Shown here: positions 26,381 to 38,200 of the stretch, one piece after another
How the letters are laid out: each line of letters starts with the position of its first letter
How positions within the stretch are numbered: the stretch's first letter is position 1
DNA from: Pelomonas sp039929605
GTDB taxonomy: Bacteria; Pseudomonadota; Gammaproteobacteria; Burkholderiales; Burkholderiaceae_C
Assembly: GCF_039929605.1 (NCBI RefSeq)
Contig: NZ_JBDSQX010000007.1
Span: 20,669-84,668 of the forward strand
Length of the DNA: 64,000 nucleotides
Direction of reading: 5' to 3'
Position numbers and translations under genes: made by a program
The notes under the pieces: model-generated
Seen by the model: the letters and a program-made list of their open reading frames with translations, nothing else
What the model was told of the DNA's origin: nothing
Database searches by the model: none

Positions 26381-26795
26381 CACGCTCCCAGTCCCGCTCC
26401 TTCTCGGTGTTGCGCTTGTCGTGCTCGGCCTTGCCCTTGGCCAGTGCGATGTCGGCCTTCACGCGGCCGCCCTTGTAGTGCAGGTTCAGCGGCACCAGCG
26501 TGAAGCCGCGCTGCTCCACCTTGCCCACCAGCCGCTTGATCTCGGCCTTGTGCATCAGGAGCTTCTTGGTGCGGTCGGCCTCCGGGTTCACATGCGTGGA
26601 GGCGCTGCGCAGCGCATTGATGCGGCAGCCGATCAGGAACAGCTCGCCGTTCTTGATCAGCACGTAGCCGTCGGTCAGTTGCACCTGGCCAGCGCGGATG
26701 GCTTTGATCTCCCAGCCGGACAGCACCACACCGGCCTCGAATTTCTCTTCGATGTGGTAGTCGTAACGGGCGCGGCGGTTCTCGGCGATGGACAT
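26334..26795 (-). CDS. smpB: SsrA-binding protein SmpB
   Basis: This 153-residue SmpB binds tmRNA and brings it to stalled ribosomes. Landmarks are NRRARYDYHIEEKFEAG, LSGWEIKAIRAGQVQLTDGY, LYVNP-type positions replaced here by SASTHVNPEADR, and the helical tail RLVGKVEQRGFTLVPL. The start is placed at ATG 26795, where family members begin (MSIAENRRARYDY). The last residues after REKGQLMR are encoded by the 77-bp repeat unit, so the functional basic C-terminal tail has been altered or extended relative to what I would expect. Confidence 0.94.
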   Translation of the reverse strand: MSIAENRRARYDYHIEEKFEAGVVLSGWEIKAIRAGQVQLTDGYVLIKNGELFLIGCRINALRSASTHVNPEADRTKKLLMHKAEIKRLVGKVEQRGFTLVPLNLHYKGGRVKADIALAKGKAEHDKRNTEKERDWEREKGQLMRHASTGRKA

Positions 26796-26814
26796 GAAGT
26801 GGGATGTGGGGTCA

Positions 26815-27079
26815 GGGCCTGTTTGCACAACAGGGGTCGGTGCGAGAGGGGCTGTGCGGGTGCAGGGCTAGGCGTGCGCTGAAGCCCGGGCTTGGCGGCC
26901 CGGACGAGGCGCGCAACGACGCCATGTGCCCGCAAAGCCCCTCTCTCAAAGGGTTGTCACTCAAAAGCCCGCGCGCGGCGTTGCTCAGCATCGCTGGGGC
27001 TCTACCCAGCTTCGCTTCGCGCCTTGCTCGCAGGCTTTTGAGTGCCAACGCATCCGATCCCTGTTGTGTAAACAGGCCC
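26815..27079. mobile_element. 265-bp MITE-like element with 26-bp terminal inverted repeats
   Basis: The ends GGGCCTGTTTGCACAACAGG (26815 onwards, 26 bp) and CCTGTTGTGTAAACAGGCCC (to 27079) are inverted copies with two mismatches. Inside lie two further inverted pairs: GAGAGGGGCTGTGCGGG with GCCCGCAAAGCCCCTCTC, and CACTCAAAAGCC with GGCTTTTGAGTG. The whole element can therefore fold into a multi-hairpin structure. No reading frame of interest is inside and no target-site duplication is evident. It fills the gap between divergent smpB and ratA and must contain or displace their promoters. Confidence 0.7.
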
Positions 27080-27107
27080 AAGGCCCTTCTTACAATCCTG
27101 GCATTCT

Positions 27108-27569
27108 ATGAAGCAGGTCAAAAAGTCAGTTTTGCTTTGGTACACGCCCAGCGAGATGTACGAGCTGGTCACCGCGGTGGAGCGCTATCCGGAGTTCCTG
27201 CCCTGGTGCGACAAGGTCGAGGTGCTGGAACGAAAGCGCGACGCCGTCACGGCTCGGCTGCACCTCGCCTACGCCGGTGTGCGCTATGCGTTCACGACAC
27301 TCAATCGCAACGATGACGCCGGCCCCAGCGTCCGCATGGGGTTGGTTGACGGGCCGTTCTCGGACCTCGACGGCGTCTGGCAATTCCTGCCGCTGAACAA
27401 GCCCGGCACCGAAGGCGAGCCGACGGCCTGCAAGATCGTCTTCGAGCTCAGCTACGCCTTCAGCAGCGGCGCGTTGGAGGCGGTGGTCAGCCCCGTCTTC
27501 GACCGCATCGCCAACACCTTTGTCGACAGCTTCGTGCAGCGCGCGGAGAGCCTTTACGGTGCGCGTTGA
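27108..27569 (+). CDS. ratA: RatA-family / coenzyme Q-binding START-like protein
   Basis: The 153-residue single-domain protein of the polyketide cyclase/COQ10 family has LLWYTPSEMYELVTAVERYPEF at the N-terminus, a central VDGPFSDLDGVWQF and a terminal helix NTFVDSFVQRAESLYG. Proteins of this kind are annotated as RatA (reported 50S-association inhibitor) or as ubiquinone-binding chaperones; the sequence does not decide between these. Its neighbours smpB (divergent) and rnfH (overlapping downstream) are the classical ones. The start lies 29 bp after the MITE-like element. Confidence 0.9.
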   Translation: MKQVKKSVLLWYTPSEMYELVTAVERYPEFLPWCDKVEVLERKRDAVTARLHLAYAGVRYAFTTLNRNDDAGPSVRMGLVDGPFSDLDGVWQFLPLNKPGTEGEPTACKIVFELSYAFSSGALEAVVSPVFDRIANTFVDSFVQRAESLYGAR

Positions 27570-27864
27570 ACTCGTCTGGAGCTTGGCAGCAGGCGATGTG
27601 CAGCAGCGCTGGCTGGAGGTGGAAGAGGGCGCCACGATCGAATCAGCGCTGCGTGCCTGCGCCGACTTCAACCTGGCGCTCGACCAGTTCCGCATCGGCA
27701 TCTGGGGCCGCGTGCGGCCGCTGGCAACACCGCTGCGTGACCGCGACCGCATCGAGGTGTATCGCCCGCTGACCGTCGACCCGATGGAGGCGCGGCGCCT
27801 GCGCTACGCCAAGCGCGGCGAGCGCATCGTGTCGCGCCACCGACCCAAGGCGGGCGGCGGGTAG
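27559..27864 (+). CDS. RnfH family (RatB-like) ubiquitin-fold protein
   Basis: The 101-residue beta-grasp protein has VELVWSLAAGDVQQRWLEVEEGATIESALRA, IGIWGRV and DRDRIEVYRPLTVDPMEARRLR, which are family hallmarks. Its function is poorly defined; it is usually co-transcribed with ratA. The GTG start at 27559 overlaps the ratA end by 11 bases. The stop codon lies inside the left arm of a strong hairpin. Confidence 0.9.
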   Translation: MRVELVWSLAAGDVQQRWLEVEEGATIESALRACADFNLALDQFRIGIWGRVRPLATPLRDRDRIEVYRPLTVDPMEARRLRYAKRGERIVSRHRPKAGGG

Positions 27865-27917
27865 GGCCTGGTAACACGACGGCAGCGGCCCATTGCCGTC
27901 GTGTTGCCAGGCCCTAC
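27861..27917. terminator. Bidirectional hairpin between rnfH and DUF4124 gene
   Basis: The arms GTAGGGCCTGGTAACACGAC... (27861-27884) and their 24-base complement (27894-27917) pair with one G-T wobble and enclose nine bases. The stop codons of both convergent genes lie within the stem ends. There is no long T tract, so it may work as a roadblock or RNA-stabilising structure as much as a terminator. Confidence 0.75.
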
Positions 27918-28423
27918 TTGCACTCGCTGGTGACCAGCCCGCGAGCGCGCTCGGCCTCGGCCTGGCGCTGCACGTCGTCCATGAAGACGCGCTCGCCCGC
28001 CTCGTTGGTACGCGTGATGCGGATACCGCTCTGCAGGTCGCGCAACTGCGCCTGGGCACGGCTGCAGTTCTCGCGGCGCTGCTCGGCAACGCGGCGTTCT
28101 TCTTCCTTCTGCTTGGCGTTCTCGCGAGCCTGATCCTGCTTCTGGCGCGCGGCCGCGTCCTGCTCGGCACGGGTCGGCGCACTGGCGCCCGGGCGAGGGG
28201 CGGAGGCGGGCGTGCTGGCGGGAGCATCGGCCTGCGTCACCGTGATGGCGCGCGCGGCGGCCGTAGCCGGGCGCGCAAGGATGTCCTTGTCCGGCGTGCC
28301 GGCTGGGGGCGGGCGGTCGCTGTACTGCACGTTGCCCTTGGCATCCTTCCACTTCCACTGGGCGTGGGCGGATGCAGCCAGAACCAGACCGATCAGAGCG
28401 ATGAGCAGGGGCTTTTGACGCAT
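27914..28423 (-). CDS. DUF4124 domain-containing periplasmic protein
   Basis: The 169-residue product has a signal peptide (LIALIGLVLAASAHA) and then the DUF4124 signature WKWKDAKGNVQYSDRPPP, where KDAKG and YSDRPP are typical. A Pro/Ala/Thr linker and a Lys/Arg/Glu-rich coiled coil (about residues 95-130) follow, and a Cys pair sits near the ends. Its function is unknown; the DUF4124 domain is common in betaproteobacterial envelope proteins. The start at 28423 is set by the signal peptide. This gene normally stands between rnfH and guaB; here the tps locus intervenes. Confidence 0.85.
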   Translation of the reverse strand: MRQKPLLIALIGLVLAASAHAQWKWKDAKGNVQYSDRPPPAGTPDKDILARPATAAARAITVTQADAPASTPASAPRPGASAPTRAEQDAAARQKQDQARENAKQKEEERRVAEQRRENCSRAQAQLRDLQSGIRITRTNEAGERVFMDDVQRQAEAERARGLVTSECK

Positions 28424-28473
28424 GCCGTCAGTGTAGCCGCGAGGCCTTGCCAACCTTGGTGCCGTGCAGGCGC

Positions 28474-29202
28474 TCAGGCCTGCGCGGCGGCCGCGTCGAT
28501 CAGCGTCGACCACGCACCGATGGAGAAGAAATGCCAGTGAACAAGCGCCAGCCAGCCCTTGCGGCGCCAGGCCAGGAAGGTCTCGTCCGGCAGGTTCATG
28601 AAGCGGGCCTGGTCGATGACTTTGAAGCCGGACAGGCTCATCACCCGGCCGTCACGCAGCGACACGTCGGCGCGATGCTCCACCAGCAGGTCGGCCGCCA
28701 CCACCGCGCGTGCGTACTCGGCCGTTGCCAGGTGCTGCGACTGGTAGTCGCGGCACAAGGCCAGCGCTGAAACCGTTAGCGGCGTGGGTTCGCCGCTGGG
28801 GTCGAACAGCGGGTTGTCGCGCCCGGCCAGCAGCGATTCGGCGGCTTCGTCGACGCACAGGGTCAGCTCCTGGCTCGCCGCGTTCTCCAGAAAGATGAAC
28901 GGGTAGCGCCGCAGGTAGGCCGGCACGTAGACGCCTGGGCGCCATTGGCCGCCCGCGTCGACGAACAGATTCTGCTGGGCGCGCAGGCCCAGCACGGCCA
29001 CCGGATAGGGCCGCGCGTCGTCGCTGAAGACCAGCGGGTAATGCCGGCCGGCCAGCATCATCTCGTCGGCCACCACAGGCACCGCGTTGGTCTGCGCCGC
29101 AAAGCGATAGCTCGCCTTGGCCGCCAACGAGTGGTGGCCGTGGGCACCCGGGTGCAACACCCGGGGGGTCTTGTAGAACAGGGGGAGGGCGCTGTCGGTC
29201 AT
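28474..29202 (-). CDS. SapC family protein
   Basis: The 242-residue product matches the SapC (PF07277) pattern: LFYKTPRVLHPGAHG, ADEMMLAGRHYPLVFSDD, PVAVLGLRAQQNLFVD, VPAYLRRYPFIFLENA, LCVDEAAESLL and the terminal FLAWRRKGWLALVHWHFFS. The family was first named from an S-layer-associated Campylobacter protein, and its biochemical role is unresolved. It has no signal peptide. It starts 27 bp after the giant tpsA stop and is likely in the same operon. Confidence 0.82.
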   Translation of the reverse strand: MTDSALPLFYKTPRVLHPGAHGHHSLAAKASYRFAAQTNAVPVVADEMMLAGRHYPLVFSDDARPYPVAVLGLRAQQNLFVDAGGQWRPGVYVPAYLRRYPFIFLENAASQELTLCVDEAAESLLAGRDNPLFDPSGEPTPLTVSALALCRDYQSQHLATAEYARAVVAADLLVEHRADVSLRDGRVMSLSGFKVIDQARFMNLPDETFLAWRRKGWLALVHWHFFSIGAWSTLIDAAAAQA

Positions 29203-29229
29203 CGCGGGGCAGGTGAGGTGGGGCGGCGT

Positions 29230-32200
29230 TCAGCGCGATGCTTCGCCAAGCAGCGCATCGGATCGCTTCTTCTTTTCGCCTGTCGGGCCGAGGCTCAGCA
29301 CCTGCGGGTCCATCCAGGCTTCCAGCGCGTTGGGCGCAATGCTGGTTGCCAGCATCGCCGGGTTGAACAGCGCCGATGCCAGTGGGCGGCTGGGCACCAC
29401 GAAGGTCGGTGCCGTGATGGCTGCCAGCACCGTGATCTGCCCGACCGGGCCCCACGGGGTGCCATTGAAGAAGTAGGGCGAGTTGGCGAGGCCGCCCCGC
29501 ACCATCGTCGCGGCCGTGGCGCCGCCATTGGCGTCTACCGAGCCAAACAGCTGGGCCGAGCCGGCCGCCGGCACGAGCAGGGAGCCCACCGCGAGCTTGT
29601 GCTCGGCGGTGGCGTCGTCCAGGCCGATCAGCAGTGCACCGGTTCCCGAGTTCAGCGTCAGCGCTGTTGCAGGACCTTGCAGGCCGACCGCCTTGATGTC
29701 GCCCTGCGCGCTGAGGGTCGCCTCACCCGAAGGCAGCGTGGCCGGGGCGTTGAGGGTGATCGGCCCGGCGGTCACGCGCAGCACCGCCGGCAGCGTCACG
29801 CCGGCACCGCCGGTCTGCGTGAAGCTGGTGGCGGCCTGGACGGTCGTGCCGGCTGCAAAGCTCACCGTGCCGGCCGCGTCCGTGTTGGTGATCACTATGC
29901 CGCCCAGCGCGGCCGTCACGGCATCGTCGAAGCGGAAGCTGGTGCCGTTGAACTGCAGGCCGCCCGCGCCGCTGGCCGCCAGGCGGTCGGCAAAGCGGGT
30001 CAGGCCACCCGCTGCTGACTGCGCCAGGCTGCCCACCTGCACCGAGCCGTTGAAGGTGGTGAAGGTGCCGGAGCGCAGCGTGAGCGCCCCGATGGCGCCG
30101 CTGCCGCCCACGGCGCCGGCCACGTCGATGGCGCCGCTGTCGGCGCGCAGCGTGAGGTTGCCATTGGCGGCGCTGTCCAGCGTGCTGCCGAACACCAGCG
30201 AGCCGCCGGTGCTGTGCAGGCTGGTGTCACTGCGCAGGTTGACGGCGCCGGTGTAAGTTTGCGTGCCGCTGCTGTTGACGTCGCCGCCCAGCGTGCTGGC
30301 GCCGGCGATGGTGAGGGTCTGGCCTGCCGTGGCGGTGGCGTCGGCCCCGCCGGACAGCGTCACCGCATTGCCAGTCAGCGTGGTGCTGGCGCCCAGCACG
30401 GCGCGCTCGCCATAACTTTGCGCGCCGGTGGTGTTGACCGAGCCGCCGTTGATGGCCAGGCTGCCTGCCGCGTCGGTCGTGACCGAGGCTGCGTTCACCG
30501 AGCCGGCGAAGGTCGTCGCGCCGCTGCTGTTGACTGCGAGTGCGCCGACGCGGGTTGTGCCACCCACGGCGCCGCCGAAGCTGGCTGCGCCCGCGCCGCT
30601 GTTCACGGTGAGGTTGCGAGCGCCATCGACCGTGCTGGCGAAAGCCACGCCGTTGCCGCTCAGCGTGGCATCGGTGGCCAGCGTCACGGCGCCGTTGTAG
30701 CTTTGCGCGCCGGTGGTGCTGATGTCGCCGCCCAGCGTGCTGGCGCCGGCGATGGTGAGGGTCTGACCCGCCGTCGTCGTTGCGTCGGCGCCGGCTGACA
30801 AGCTCACCGCATTGCCGGTCAGCGTGGTGCTGGCGCCCAGTGCGGCGCGCTCGCCGAAGCTTTGCGCGCCGGTGGTGTTCACCGAGCCGCCGTTGATGGC
30901 GAGCGTGCCGGCGGCATCGGTTGTGACCGAGGCGGCGTTCACCGAGCCGGCGAAGGTCGTCGCTCCACTGCTGTTGACGGCGAGTGCGCCGAGGCGGGTC
31001 GTGCCACCGACTGTGCCGCCGAAGCTGGCTATGCCCGTGCCGCTGTTGACGGTCAGGCTGCGTGCGCCGTCCACCGTGCTGGCGAAGGCCACGCCGTTGC
31101 CGCTGAGCGTGGCATCGGCGGCCAGCGTCACGGCGCCGTTGTAGCTTTGCGCGCCGGTGGTGCTGATGTCGCCACCCAGCGTGCTGGCGCCGGCGATGGT
31201 CAGGGCCTGGCCTGCGCTCGCAGAGCCGTCGGCACCGGCGGACAGGCTCACCGAACTGCCGATCAGCGCGGTGCTGGCGCCCAGCACGGCGCGCTCGCCG
31301 AAACTTTGCGCGCCGGTGGTGTTCACCGAGCCGCCGTTGATGGCCAGCGTGCCGACGGCATCGGTCGTGACCGAGGCCGCGTTCACGGCGGCGGTGAACG
31401 TCGTCGCACCGCTGCTGTTGACGACGAGTGCGCCGAGGCGGGTCGTGCCACCCACGGTGCCGCCGAAGCTGGCTGCGCCTGCGCCGCTGTTGACGGTCAG
31501 GTTGCGTGCGCCGTCCACCGTGCTGGCGAAGGCCACACCGTCGCCGCTCAGCGTGGCATCGGCCCCCAGCGTTATGGCGCCGCCGAAGTTCTGAGCGCCC
31601 GTGGTGTTGACCGAGCCACCGTTGATCGCCAGCGTGCCGGTGGTGGTGACTGAGGCTGCATTCACGGCGGCGGTGAAGGTCGTGGCACCGCTGCTGTTGA
31701 CGGTGAGTGCGCCGAGGCGGGTCGTGCCACCCACGGCACCGCCGAAGCTGGCTGCACCCGCACCGCTGTTGACGGTCAGGTTGCGCGCGCCGTCGACGCT
31801 GCCGCTGAAGGCCACGCCGTTGCCGCTGAGCGTGGCATCGGCAGCCAACGTCACGGCGCCGTTGTAGCTTTGCGCGCCGGTGCTGCTGATGTCGCCACCC
31901 AGCGTGCTGGCGCCGGCGATGGTGAGGGTTCGAGCTGCCGTGGCCGTGCCGTCGGCGCCAGCGGACAGGCCAACCGAACTGCCCGTCAGCGTGGTGTTGG
32001 CGCCCAACACGGCGCGCTCGCCGAAGGTTTGCGCGCCGGTGGTGTTCACCGAGCCGCCGTTGATGGCCAGCGTGCCGGCGGCATCGGTCGTGACCGAAGC
32101 TGCGTTCACGGCGGCAGTGAAGGTGGTAGCACCGCTGCTGTTGATGGTCAGGGCACCGACACGGGTCGTGCCACCCACGGTGCCGCCGAAACTGGCTGCG

Positions 32201-35200
32201 CCTGCGCCGCTGTTGACGGTCAGGTTGCGAGCGCCATCCACCGCGCTGGCAAAGGCCACGCCGTTGCCGCTCAGCGTGGCATCGGACCCCAACGTTACGG
32301 CGTCGCCGAAGTTTTGAACGCCCGTGGTGTTGACCGAGCCACCGTTGATCGCCAGCGTGCCGGTGGCGGTGACTGATGCGGCATTCACGGCGGCCGAGAA
32401 GGTTGTCGCGTCGCTGCTGTTGACGGTGAGTGCGCCGAGGCGGATCGTGCCACCCACGGCGCCGCCGAAGCTGGCTGCGCCCGCACCGCTGTTGACGGTC
32501 AGGTTGCGAGCGCCATCCACCGTGCTGGCGAAGGCGACGCCATTGGCGCTGAACGAGGCATCGGCCGCCAGCGTCACGGCGCCGTTGTAGCTTTGCGCGC
32601 CGGTGGTGCTGATGTCGCCGCCCAGCGTGCTGGCACCGGCGATGGTCAGGGTCGCTGAGCCGTCGGCGCCACCGGACAGCGTCACCGCATCGCCGGTCAG
32701 CGTGGTGCTGGCACCCAGCATGGCGCGCTCGCCGAAGCTTTGCGCGCCGGTGGTGTCCACCGAGCCGCCGTTGATGGCCAGCGTGCCGGCGGCGTCGGTC
32801 GTGACCGAGGCCGCGTTCACGGCGGCCGAGAAGGTCGTGGCGCCGCTGCTGTTGATGGTCAGGGCACCGACACGCGTCGTGCCACCCACGGCGCCGCCGA
32901 AGCTGGCTGCGCCGGCACCGCTGTTGACGGTCAGGTTGCGAGCGCCGTCCACCGTACTGGCAAAGGCCACGCCATTGCCGCTGAGCGCGGCATCGGCGGC
33001 CAACGTGACGGCGCCGCTGTAGCTTTGCGCGCCGGTGGTGCTGATGTCGCCGCCCAGTGTGCTGGCGCCGACGATGGTCAGGGTCGCAGAGCCGTCGGCA
33101 CCACCGGACAGCGTCACCGAAGTGCCAGTCAGCGTGGTGCTGGCGCCGAGAACTGCGCGCTCGCCATAACTCTGCGCGCCGGTCGTGTTCACCGAGCCGC
33201 CGTTGATCGCGAGCGTGCCTGCCGCGTCGGTCGTGACCGAAGCTGCATTCACGGCACCCGCAAATGTCGTCGCGCCGCTGCTGTTGATGACGAGTGCGCC
33301 GAGGCGCGTCGTGCCGCCCACGGCGCCGCCGAAGCTGGCTGCGCCCGCGCCGCTGTTCACGGTCAGGTTGCGTGCGCCATCGACGCTGCTGCTGAAGGCC
33401 ACGCCGTTGCCGCTGAGCGTGCTGTTGGCGCCGAGGGTGACCGCGCCGTTGTAGGTCTGCGCGCCGGTGGTGCTGATGCCGCCGCCGTTCAGCGCGATCT
33501 GCGCGGCTTGCAGCGCCAGGCCGGATCGGCTGGCGTCGCTGCCGTTGTTGACGAAGGCCTGGCCCAGCGTCAGGTTGCCGCCGGTGGACGTGAGCGCCAC
33601 GTTGCCGCTCTGGCCGGCGCTCAAGCTGCTGCTGGCGTTCAGGTTGCCGGCCGAGGTGACCTGGATGTCGCCGTTGGCCGTGGTGAGAGCCCCCAGCGTC
33701 AACGCCGTGCCCGAGCCGACGTAGATGCCGCCCTTGCCGGTCACTTGGGCCGTGACAGCCATGCCGCTCACGTCGAAGGCCGAGCCGTTGCTGCCGATGC
33801 CGGTGCCGGCCGTCAGGTTCAACGCGCTGGCGGTGAAGGCTGGCGACGCGGTGAACAGGCTGCCGTTGGCGGCCGACAGCGTCAGCGTGCCGTTGCTGCC
33901 GGCGTTCAGCGTGCCCACGGTCAAGTCGCCTGCGGTCGAGCTCAGTGCGATGTTGCGGTTAGCACCGCCCGCCGTCACCGAGCCGGCGGTCATGCTGCCG
34001 CTGCTGGTGGCGGTGATGTCACCGTTGCTGGTGGCCAGCGTGGCGCCCGTGAGCACGCCGGTGTTGTTGACGGTCAGCGCACCGGCGCCGGTAAGGGCGG
34101 CGTCGATGCTCTGGGCGGTGCTGTTCAGCGTGGTGGCGCCGCCGGTGGCGCCGCTGCGCAGGTAGAGCGAATCCGCAGCCAGCGTCAGCAGGCGCGGCGA
34201 GCCGCCGGCCGAGCTCAGGTCGGTGCCGACGAGGCCCAGGCGCCCGGTCGTCGAGATGCCGGCCGTGGGCAGCACGATGGCGCCATCGGCGCTCAGCAGC
34301 AGGTTGCCGGCGAACGAGAAGGCACCGGGGTTGAAGGCGACGTCGCCCGCGCTGCTGAGGTAGGCCGAGCTGCCGCTGCCCATCGTCAGCAGCGTCGGGC
34401 TGAGCGTCAGCGTGCTGGTGTTGAGGTTGCGCACCGAGATCACGGCGTTGCTGCCGGTGGTGCTGAGCCCGGTCAGGTTGGCGGTGTTGACGCGCACGGG
34501 TGCGCCGGCGCCGGTGAGGGTGTCGGTCACCGTGCCGATGTCGCCACCGGCCGCGAGTTGCACGCTGGTGCCGGTGACGTGGGTTCCGTTGCCCGAGCCG
34601 AGGATTGCGCCCGCAGCCGTGAGCTGGGCGCTGCCCGCCGTGGCGGTGACGGCCACCACCGTGAGGTTGCCACTGCTGGCGTTGATGGCCACGTTGGTGG
34701 CCGCGCGCACGTCGGTGGCCACGGTTGGGCCGGCGGTAGTGATGCCCACCGCACCGCCGTTGGCGATGATCGAAGCGAGCGTCACGCCGCTGGCATTCGC
34801 GTCGTTCACGAAGATGCCCGTGCCCGAGCTGCCGCCGGTGAGGGCCAGCGTGGTGGCCGAGGTGCCCACCGCTTGCGTGCTGCTGCCCACGCCGCCGGCA
34901 CCATTGAGCGTCACGGTCGCGCCGCTGACGCGGGTGCTGCTGTTGCCGTCGTCCCTGACCATGCCGCCCGCAGCGGTCGAGCTCATCGACACATTGCCAG
35001 CCCCGGCGTTGATGTTGCCGGCGATCAGCGCGACGCCGCCGGTGGTGCTGGCCACGGTGATGGCACCACCGCCCGAAGAGGCGTTGGCCAGCAACAGGTC
35101 GGCGGCCGTGCTGATGTCGATCAGGCCGCCGTTGGAGTTGACGCCGGACAGCACCGACGGGGTGCTCGCGCCGAGGTAGATCGCGCCGCCGCTGCTGCTG

Positions 35201-38200
35201 ACCTGCACGCGCTGGCCGTTGGCGGACATGCGGTTGGTCGCGTCGCCCACGCCGGTGGCGCCGTGCAGGTTCACGTCGAAGGCTTGCAGCGTGGTGCCGG
35301 GCGTGGCGATCAGGCGGCCGGCGTTGGCGGACAGGTCGATGGCATTGAAGCTCGCCCCGCTGCCGCCCGAGACGCTGACCACCGTGATGTCGCCAGCGCT
35401 GGCCGTGACGCGGATGTCGTTGCCTGCGGCATCGGTGCCGGAGCTCATGGCGGTCAGCTTGATGGAACCGGCCGCAGTGACCGTGGTCGAGCCGTCATGG
35501 ACAGACGTGGTCAGCCCGCCGTTGAGTGTGCTCAGGCTGCTGAGATGCAGCGAGCCGGTGCCGGTGACGCTGGCATTGACCGTGTGGCCGGCCGAAGCGT
35601 TCACCAGCACGGGTGCCAGTTCGGTGCCGATGCCGTTGGCGGCGCTCAGCGTGATGGCCGCATTGGCGCCGCTGCCGGCCAGGGTGCCGCTGCCAGCCAG
35701 GATGCTGCCGCCGCTGGCCGTCAGGTTCAAGGTCTTGGCGCTGCCGTAGCTGAGCGTGCCCAGCGTCAGGTCACCGCTGCTGGCCGTGACCGCCAGGTCG
35801 CCGGTGGTGCTGAGGCTGGTCAGGTTCAGCGAGCCGGCTTGCCGCAGGAACATGCCGCCGGTGCCCGCGCTGGCCGTGAGGGAACCCACCGCCGTGCCCA
35901 GCGCCGTGCCGCTGCTGCCGATGTTGCTGCCCGTGCCGTAGGCCTGCAGGTTCAATGAGCCTGCGGTGATGAGCGAGCTGCTGTTGATGGCGTTGATGTT
36001 GCCGTTGCCGCTGCTCAGGTAGGCCTGCAGCAGCAAGCTGCCGGCGCCCACGTTCAGGCTGCCCACCGACAAGGAGCCGATGCCCAGGTAGGTGAAGTCC
36101 AGCCCGGTGCCATCGGCGAGGCTGGTGAGGGTGGTGGTGTTGGCGCTGTCGGTGGCGCTGAACGTCAGGCCGCTGGCAATGACGCTCAGCGTGCCGCTGC
36201 TGCCGGTGCTGGAGTAATTGGTGCGGTCCACCGTCAGCAGGTTCAGGTCGGCGGTGTCGGTCACGTAGACGCTGCCCGGGGTGTTCAGCACGAGCTGGGG
36301 CGTATTGACGTTCAGGCTCACCGAGTTGTTGCCGATGCCGTTGCCCGTGCCGTAGCGCGCCGACAGGTTGACGCTGGTGCCGGTGATGGCATTGCTGCTG
36401 TTGATGCCGTTGATGCTGCCCTGCGATGAACTCAAGGCCACCGCGCCACCGCTGGTGAGGGTGCCGGCCGACAGGCCATAGCCGCTGCTCAGCGTCACGC
36501 CGGCAGGCGCCGTCACCGATGAGGCGGCCAGGTTGTAGCTTTCGCTCAGGGCAATGCTGCCGATGGCACCGTGGGCTGCACTGGCCGAGGCCGTGAGCGT
36601 GGTGGTGCCGCCGCCATTGGCCGTGGTGCCGATGGCGCTGGTGTTGCCGATGGAGCCGCTGGCCGTGAGCGCCACGGTGGTGGCGTTGAAGATGGAGCCG
36701 CTCAGAATGGAGCCGCCCTGGTTGTTGATGCTGACGGCGCTGCCACCCGCGTTGATGGAGCCGAGGGCGATGTCGCCCTCGTCATTGGCGAGGTTGACGC
36801 CGCTGGTGCCGGAGATGCTGCCGAGCAGCGTGCGGCCGTGCAGCGCCAGATTCACGCTGCCGCTCAGTGCGGTGGCGCTGACCGAGTTGACGGTGGCATC
36901 GATGCCGTTGCCGCTGCCCGCCGCGCCCACGGCGCCGCCCAGGCTGGTCATGCTCAGGCTGGCGGCCTGTACCTGGGTGTTGGGGTCGCCGTCGCCCAGG
37001 ATGCCGCCGCTGCTGGTGCCGGTGAGCGTCACTGTGCCGGTCGTGCCCAGGTTGAGCGAGCCCACCTGCATGGCGCGGTCGCCGGTGAAGCTGAAGGCCA
37101 GGCCCAGTGGGTCGTTCACGCTGGTCAGCGCCGTGCCGGTCACGCTGTCGGTGGCCGTGAACAGCGCGTAGGCCGCGCCGCTGATGGGCACCGAGACGAT
37201 GCTGTAGGCGCCGCCGTAGGTGACGGTGGGGTGGGTGACGGTGATGCCGAGCCGGTCGATGTGCGTGTCCGACTCCACGTTCAGCGCGCCGGTGACCGAG
37301 AAACTGGTCAGCGGCGCCGAAAGGTGGATGGGGTTGCCCACGCTGCCCACCGCACCGCCGTTGCTGGCGTAGAAGCTGGCGCTGGCGGCGCTGATGCGCT
37401 TGCTGCTGTCGGCGTCGCCCAGGATGTCGCCCACGCTGGTCAGCGACACGGACCCCGAGCGGCCCAAGTCGATCACGCTCACCGCTTGGTCGCGCCGTGT
37501 GTTCAGCGTGAAGTTCAGGCCGGTGCTGTCGGTCACCGAGTTCACGCGGGTGGTGCCGTCGTCGGTGATGTCGAAGCTCAGCGACGGCGCCGTCACCTGG
37601 TAGGCCGGTGCGGTGCCGCCCGCAGTCTGGCTGCTGGTGAGCGACAGGCTGCTCAGGTCCTGCGCGTTGTCGGCATAGGCATTGGCACCGGTGACGAGGG
37701 TCAGGCCTAGCGCGTTCGTCTGCATGCGTGTGCCGCTGCCGCCGGCTGCCCCCAGCGAGCCACCGGCCGACAGCGTGATGCTGCCGGCGGTGAGCAGGCT
37801 GCCGCCGTCGTTGGTGATGGCCGTGGTGCTGCCGGTGCTGTACAGCGCCAGTGAGCGCCCGGCTTGTGCATTCACGGTGCCCAGGCTCAGTGCTACGTCG
37901 GTACTGAGCGTGAAGTCCAGGCCGCTGCTGTCCAGCAGGTTGCCCAGGTGGTACTGGTTGCCGCCGACGCTGTCGGTCAAGTCCAGGGCCAGCCTCGGGG
38001 CTGCGACGGCGATGGTGTTCTGCACACCGGCCGTGGCGTGCGTGGAGGTCATGGTCAGCGCGTACAGGTCGGACGCGTTGCTCACATCGATGTTGCCGCG
38101 CGACACCAGCGTGAGCCGGCGCGTGTCGGTCAGCAGCGTGCCGGTGCTGCCCAGCGACTGGTTGGCGCTCAGCTTCAGCGTCGGCGTGGTGAACAGGCCG

